Assembly: GCA_937892915.1 (NCBI GenBank)
Contig: CALBIC010000158.1
Coordinates: 1 to 30,381, forward strand
DNA: 30,381 bases
Direction of reading: 5' to 3'
From: UBA5972 sp002430125
GTDB taxonomy: Bacteria > Pseudomonadota > Alphaproteobacteria > Rhodobacterales > Rhodobacteraceae
Each line of letters begins with the position of its first letter. Positions within the stretch are counted from its first letter, which is position 1. Positions 24,302-30,381 of this stretch are shown here, piece by piece. The position numbers and the translations under genes were made by a program. The notes under the pieces are model-generated. The model was not told the origin of the DNA. It saw only the letters and a list, made by a program, of their open reading frames with translations, and did not search any database.

Positions 24302-24763
24302 ATGACAAAGACCCAAAACATCGCCTTTATCAAGGCAAACTGGCATAAAGACATTGTAAATCAGGCGCTTATCGGATTTTCATCCGAACAGGCCAGATTG
24401 CAGGCGGATTGGCAGGTTCAGGTGTTCGACGTGCCCGGTGCGTTTGAAATGCCTCTGTTGGCACAACAATTGGCGGCATCGGGGCGGTTTGATGCTGTCG
24501 TCGCGGCGGCTTTGGTGGTTGATGGCGGCATCTATCGCCACGATTTTGTCGCGGCTGCCGTGGTGAATGGGCTGATGCAGGCGCAGTTGAAAACCGGAGT
24601 GCCGGTCTTCTCGGTCTCGCTGACGCCGCATCATTTCCAGCCGACGCAAGAACATTTGCAGTTTTATACTGCGCATTTCATCAAAAAGGGGGCCGAGGCA
24701 GCGAATGCGGTTCGCCAGATATTGGCGCTTGATGACGGTGTTCGGATGTTGGCCGCCGAGTAG
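24302..24763 (+). CDS. ribH: 6,7-dimethyl-8-ribityllumazine synthase, RibH2 type
   Basis: This 153-residue protein has the lumazine synthase blocks VPGAFEMPLLAQ and VVDGGIYRHDFVAAAVVNGLM. The end, LTPHHFQPTQEHLQFYTAHFIKKGAEAANA, resembles the type II (RibH2) enzymes of Brucella and rhizobia rather than the main RibH. It condenses the ribityl-uracil amine with dihydroxybutanone phosphate to make the riboflavin precursor. The start ATG at 24302 has AAAGGATC upstream. It stands alone behind an FMN riboswitch, converges with ccmG two bases later, and no other rib gene is near. A main RibH elsewhere is likely. Confidence 0.9.
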   Translation: MTKTQNIAFIKANWHKDIVNQALIGFSSEQARLQADWQVQVFDVPGAFEMPLLAQQLAASGRFDAVVAAALVVDGGIYRHDFVAAAVVNGLMQAQLKTGVPVFSVSLTPHHFQPTQEHLQFYTAHFIKKGAEAANAVRQILALDDGVRMLAAE

Positions 24764-24765
24764 GC

Positions 24766-25302
24766 TTAACTGCCGTTTGCTTTGGCAATCAGCGGCAAAA
24801 TGGTTTCCTGTAGCACTCGGCTGGTGATCGGTCCGGGAAAGCGCAAAAGAATTTTGCCTTTCCCGTCGATCACAAATGTCTCGGGAACGCCGTAAACACC
24901 CCAGTCGATGGCTTGCCGACCGGCGGCGTCCTGTCCGACTGCGGTATAAGGGTTTCCAAGATCAGACAGAAATTTCAATCCCTTAGGGGATTCGTCTTTG
25001 TAATTCACGCCATAAATCGGAATGCCCATGTCTTTTAAGGCCATCAGGTTTGGATGCTCGGCACGGCAGGGCTGGCACCAGCTTGCCCAATAGTTAACAA
25101 GCTTCACGCCATCAGCGCGCAAGTCTTTATCTTGAATCAGCGGTAAATCCCCGAGGACGGTCGTCACCAGCGCCGGCGCTAATCGCCCTTCAAGGGTCGA
25201 GGGCAGGGCGTTCGGGTCATCGCGCCCCAGTCCGAAGGTGAACATCAGGATAACCCCAATTGCGACGACCGGCACCAGCATGGCGATTGAAATCTTAGGC
25301 AT
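24766..25302 (-). CDS. ccmG: Thiol:disulfide interchange protein CcmG (DsbE)
   Basis: This 178-residue protein has one N-terminal anchor helix (about 5-24) and a periplasmic thioredoxin fold. The active site is YWASWCQPCR (Cys76, Cys79) and the cis-proline region is VYGVPETFVID. CcmG reduces the heme-binding cysteines of apocytochrome c during maturation. It is the last gene of ccmABCDG. Its start overlaps the ccmD stop by eight bases, so translation is coupled. It converges with ribH. Confidence 0.95.
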   Translation of the reverse strand: MPKISIAMLVPVVAIGVILMFTFGLGRDDPNALPSTLEGRLAPALVTTVLGDLPLIQDKDLRADGVKLVNYWASWCQPCRAEHPNLMALKDMGIPIYGVNYKDESPKGLKFLSDLGNPYTAVGQDAAGRQAIDWGVYGVPETFVIDGKGKILLRFPGPITSRVLQETILPLIAKANGS

Positions 25303-25453
25303 TCTTTTTCCGCCGTGCTTCCAGTTCCGCCAATTGGCGCTTTACGCGTGCCGCGCGAATCAGTGACACGACCACAAGCGCCAGAATCAACACGATACTG
25401 ATCGCATAAGCCGCCAGAACAGTGGTTTCATATTTTCCAAGGTCAGGGATCAT
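25295..25453 (-). CDS. ccmD: Heme exporter protein CcmD
   Basis: This 52-residue protein, MIPDLGKYETTVLAAYAISI at the start, has one membrane helix (about 12-32) and a basic, Arg/Lys-rich C-terminal tail with EARRKKNA at the end. That is the usual shape of CcmD, which helps release heme-loaded CcmE from CcmABC. It is short and easily missed. Its ATG shares four bases with the ccmC stop (ATGA), and its TAA stop lies inside the first codons of ccmG with an eight-base overlap. The position between ccmC and ccmG decides the name. Confidence 0.92.
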   Translation of the reverse strand: MIPDLGKYETTVLAAYAISIVLILALVVVSLIRAARVKRQLAELEARRKKNA

Positions 25454-26178
25454 CGCAATCTTTCCTGCGCGATTAGGGCGGAAATACGACGACTGCGGAT
25501 CTCGGCACGGGTGCGCAACAAGACCAGGGTCAGAAACAACAACACAAAGCCAGCAATCGATACCAGCAACGGCAGATAATAGGTGTTATCGACGTGCTGT
25601 TCCGCATCCATAGACAAAGAAGCGCCCTGATGCAGGCCTTGGTTCCAGAAATTCACCGCGTAACGCGACAGCAGGGCAAAGACCGATCCGACCATGCACA
25701 GAACCGATGTCAGATCAGCCGCGGTATCCTGATCCTCGATTGCCGACCACAAGGCGATATAGCCCAGATAGAACACGAAAAGGATCATGAACGCCGTCAA
25801 ACGCGGATCCCATGCCCAATAGGTGCCCCACATCGGCTCGCCCCAGATCGCACCTGTGAACAGCGCGATCAGTGTCATCGTCACGCCAATCGGTGCCGCC
25901 GCGCGCGCCGCAAGGGCCGAAACATGGTGGCGGCGCACCAGCCAAACCAATGACGCCACCAGCATCATGACCCAGATGTTAATCGCCATCATCGCACTTG
26001 GCACATGAATGAAAATAATCTTGACGGTTGAGCCTTGTTTGTAATCATCCGGCGTGAAGAAAAACCCCCACGTTAAACCGGTCAGCAAACATATCACCGT
26101 CAGCACCGTCACATAGGGCAAAACCCGGTCTGTGAGGCGCATAAAACGGGTTGGATTTGCGTATTCCCAAAGCGACAT
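25450..26178 (-). CDS. ccmC: Heme exporter protein CcmC
   Basis: This 242-residue protein has six membrane helices and the tryptophan-rich heme-handling motif WGEPMWGTYWAWDPRLT in its middle, as in the CcmC/CcmF/CcsA superfamily. Conserved histidines lie in IFIHVPSAMM and in GLHQGAS. CcmC loads heme onto the chaperone CcmE. I start at ATG 26178 because AGGA lies about eight bases upstream; an open frame to 26214 adds only 12 residues. The stop overlaps the ccmD start. ccmB ends 58 bases upstream. Confidence 0.94.
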   Translation of the reverse strand: MSLWEYANPTRFMRLTDRVLPYVTVLTVICLLTGLTWGFFFTPDDYKQGSTVKIIFIHVPSAMMAINIWVMMLVASLVWLVRRHHVSALAARAAAPIGVTMTLIALFTGAIWGEPMWGTYWAWDPRLTAFMILFVFYLGYIALWSAIEDQDTAADLTSVLCMVGSVFALLSRYAVNFWNQGLHQGASLSMDAEQHVDNTYYLPLLVSIAGFVLLFLTLVLLRTRAEIRSRRISALIAQERLR

Positions 26179-26236
26179 GCCGACATTCCTAATGCACTGA
26201 AATTGACCCGGCAACGGACATCTGGCCGCAGGGGGG

Positions 26237-26893
26237 TCATCTTAAATTGATCCTAAGCGCCATAGCGGCGGAAAATGGCACAATCGCCAGCGTAAACAGG
26301 CTGATTGCCGCCAAAATCAGAAAAGCAGTTGTGTTGTTTTGACCCTTGGCGATCATCGTCACGGTTTGCGCCCCAAAAATCAGGGTGGGGATATAAAGCG
26401 GCAAAACCAGCAACGACAGTAACAAACCACCGCGTTTCAGCCCGACTGTGATGGCTGCACCAAACGCCCCAAGGAAACTAAGTGCAGGCGTTCCGGCCAA
26501 TAGTGACAGAAACGTCCACAGATACGCGCCTTGTGGCAGATGCAGCAAGAACCCAAAGAACGGGGCCGCCAGAGTTAACGGCAGGCCGGTGGTCAACCAA
26601 TGCGCCAGAGCTTTCATCGCAACGACCCCCTCAAGCGGGAGCGGCGAGGTCGCCAGCAGATCAAGGCTGCCATCCTCAAAATCAAGCTGAAATATCCGGT
26701 CAAGTGACAGCAGGCAGGCAAGCAACGCCCCGATCCACAAAACCCCCGGCGCAATGATTGATAAGGTACTGCTTTCGGCCCCGATACCGAAGGGGACGAA
26801 CATCACAACAATCAGGAAAAACGCCAGCGACAAGCCAAAACCGCCGCCCATCCGAAAGGTCAGCGCCATATCCCGGCGCAACAGCGCGATCAT
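26237..26893 (-). CDS. ccmB: Heme exporter protein CcmB
   Basis: This 218-residue protein has six membrane helices, with the CcmB pattern LLRRDMALTFRMGGG at the N-terminus and LFQLDFEDGSLDLLATSPLPLE in the first cytoplasmic loop (here written RIFQLDFEDG). It is the membrane partner of the CcmA ATPase in the system I cytochrome c maturation pathway. The start overlaps the ccmA stop by four bases (26890-26893), so the ABC pair is translationally coupled. The length is normal for the family. Confidence 0.94.
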   Translation of the reverse strand: MIALLRRDMALTFRMGGGFGLSLAFFLIVVMFVPFGIGAESSTLSIIAPGVLWIGALLACLLSLDRIFQLDFEDGSLDLLATSPLPLEGVVAMKALAHWLTTGLPLTLAAPFFGFLLHLPQGAYLWTFLSLLAGTPALSFLGAFGAAITVGLKRGGLLLSLLVLPLYIPTLIFGAQTVTMIAKGQNNTTAFLILAAISLFTLAIVPFSAAMALRINLR

Positions 26894-27513
26894 GCCAGAG
26901 CCTCGTCCAGAAAGGGGTTGTTGTGGTCGGTCGATTTTGCGCGAAACGGGCTGATATCAAGAACGTCCGTATCAGCAAGGCCAAGGTCAATATGCGTGGC
27001 GATTATCGCGCCACCACCCGTCATCAGATGCGACTTTATCACGCCAGCAAACACCTGCACGTTTTGGGCATCCAGTGACACGGTTGGTTCGTCCAGCAAC
27101 CAGATTTTCCGCCCCGACACCAGCAATCGGGCCAAACCCAGCCGACGCTTTTGACCGGCCGAAAGGTTTTGTGCCTGTCGGTCGCGCAAGCCCAATAGAT
27201 CAAAGGCCGCAAGGGCTGCATCAATACCCAGCGTGCCAAACACGCTGGCCCAGAACTCGAGGTTTTCAGCGACGCTAAGCTGCGCCTTTAACCCATCCGC
27301 GTGCCCTGAATAGGTGATCGCCTCCGGGTCAGCGGTGATTGTTCCGCCTACCGGTGGCGTCAACCCGGCAAGTGTACGTAACAATGTGGTTTTTCCAGAT
27401 CCGTTTGGCCCACGCAGCACCAGCACGCGGCCCGCGGCCAGACCCAAGGAAAGACCGGTCAAAACGTGTAAATCGCCGCGTCGGCAGGCCAGGTTGTCAA
27501 CTGTCAATAACAT
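26890..27513 (-). CDS. ccmA: Heme ABC exporter ATP-binding protein CcmA
   Basis: This 207-residue ABC ATPase has Walker A GPNGSGKT (residues 35-42), the signature LSAGQ (117-121), Walker B IWLLDE (137-142) and an H-loop in ATHID near residue 175. CcmA with CcmB uses ATP to release heme-bound CcmE from CcmC-CcmD. It is the first gene of ccmABCDG and is divergent from acnA, a pairing common in Rhodobacterales. CcmE, CcmF and CcmH are not in the window. The ribosome site before ATG 27513 is weak. Confidence 0.95.
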   Translation of the reverse strand: MLLTVDNLACRRGDLHVLTGLSLGLAAGRVLVLRGPNGSGKTTLLRTLAGLTPPVGGTITADPEAITYSGHADGLKAQLSVAENLEFWASVFGTLGIDAALAAFDLLGLRDRQAQNLSAGQKRRLGLARLLVSGRKIWLLDEPTVSLDAQNVQVFAGVIKSHLMTGGGAIIATHIDLGLADTDVLDISPFRAKSTDHNNPFLDEALA

Positions 27514-27587
27514 GTTAATCGCTTTAGCTCAGAAAGTCGGGAACGAAAAGGCACTACGGTTCGGTACACAATTGCATACAAATAGAC

Positions 27588-27616
27588 TTGCGACTCTGTA
27601 GCAGGGGGATTATGAC
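27588..27616 (+). promoter_or_regulatory. Candidate acnA promoter
   Basis: TTGCGA (27588-27593) and TATGAC (27611-27616) are separated by 17 bases, each with four of six matches to the vegetative consensus. The start would be about 35 bases before the acnA ATG. The ccmA promoter must lie in the same 143-base gap, but I cannot place it. Confidence 0.4.
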
Positions 27617-27656
27617 TGCGGCAAAGACTGGATTCCGGTAGCAAAGGACGTATGGC

Positions 27657-30347
<2,691 letters not shown>

Positions 30348-30381
30348 ATCAGCCCCCAAACGCGATTATCGAACGGGGCCT

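Overview
The window looks like a chromosomal segment of a marine-type alphaproteobacterium of the order Rhodobacterales (Roseobacter/Rhodobacter relatives). The evidence is the gene content: tatABC followed by a DUF815 ATPase, a ChpT phosphotransferase, the ornithine-lipid pair olsB-olsA, a hutF/hutC/hutI/hutH cluster, MbfA, an RFN-controlled type II lumazine synthase, and ccmABCDG divergent from acnA. It is mostly housekeeping DNA. I see no insertion sequence, phage gene, CRISPR array or plasmid function. No stretch over about 300 bases lacks a gene.

Layout. 1-1420: tRNA-Val(TAC) and tRNA-Asp(GTC) flank an EamA/DMT permease on the opposite strand. 1660-4228: a coupled tatA-tatB-tatC-DUF815 operon. 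4238-6633: chpT, divergent from olsB-olsA. 6655-9542: a thiE-like gene and a TfoX-like gene on the minus strand, trmJ on the plus strand, then an endonuclease/exonuclease/phosphatase gene broken by one in-frame TAA. 9687-13547: ctaA, an M32 carboxypeptidase and an MFS permease whose natural start position reads ATC. 13559-20950: a histidine-utilisation island. hutF-hutC-Rieske oxygenase run on the minus strand and hutI-hutH on the plus strand, sharing an intergenic region with a perfect 22-bp palindrome. An FAD amine/amino-acid oxidoreductase converges on hutH. 21149-22950: pyrC and pyrE, separated by a very long hairpin. 23074-24763: mbfA, an FMN riboswitch and ribH. 24766-27513: ccmA-B-C-D-G on the minus strand, including a 52-residue ccmD. 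27657-30347: acnA.

How the genes work together. The hut island carries histidine to urocanate (HutH), imidazolonepropionate to formiminoglutamate (HutI), and formiminoglutamate to formylglutamate (HutF), under a HutC repressor. Urocanase and formylglutamate deformylase are not in the window. A Rieske oxygenase lies downstream of hutF-hutC on the same strand. It carries a glutamate where most Rieske oxygenases have the bridging aspartate. With the nearby FAD oxidoreductase, this suggests that N-methylated histidine could be demethylated into the hut pathway. That is the most interesting hypothesis here, and it is inference. Two other genes (nuclease and MFS permease) each carry a single-base lesion, which is either real decay or sequence error.
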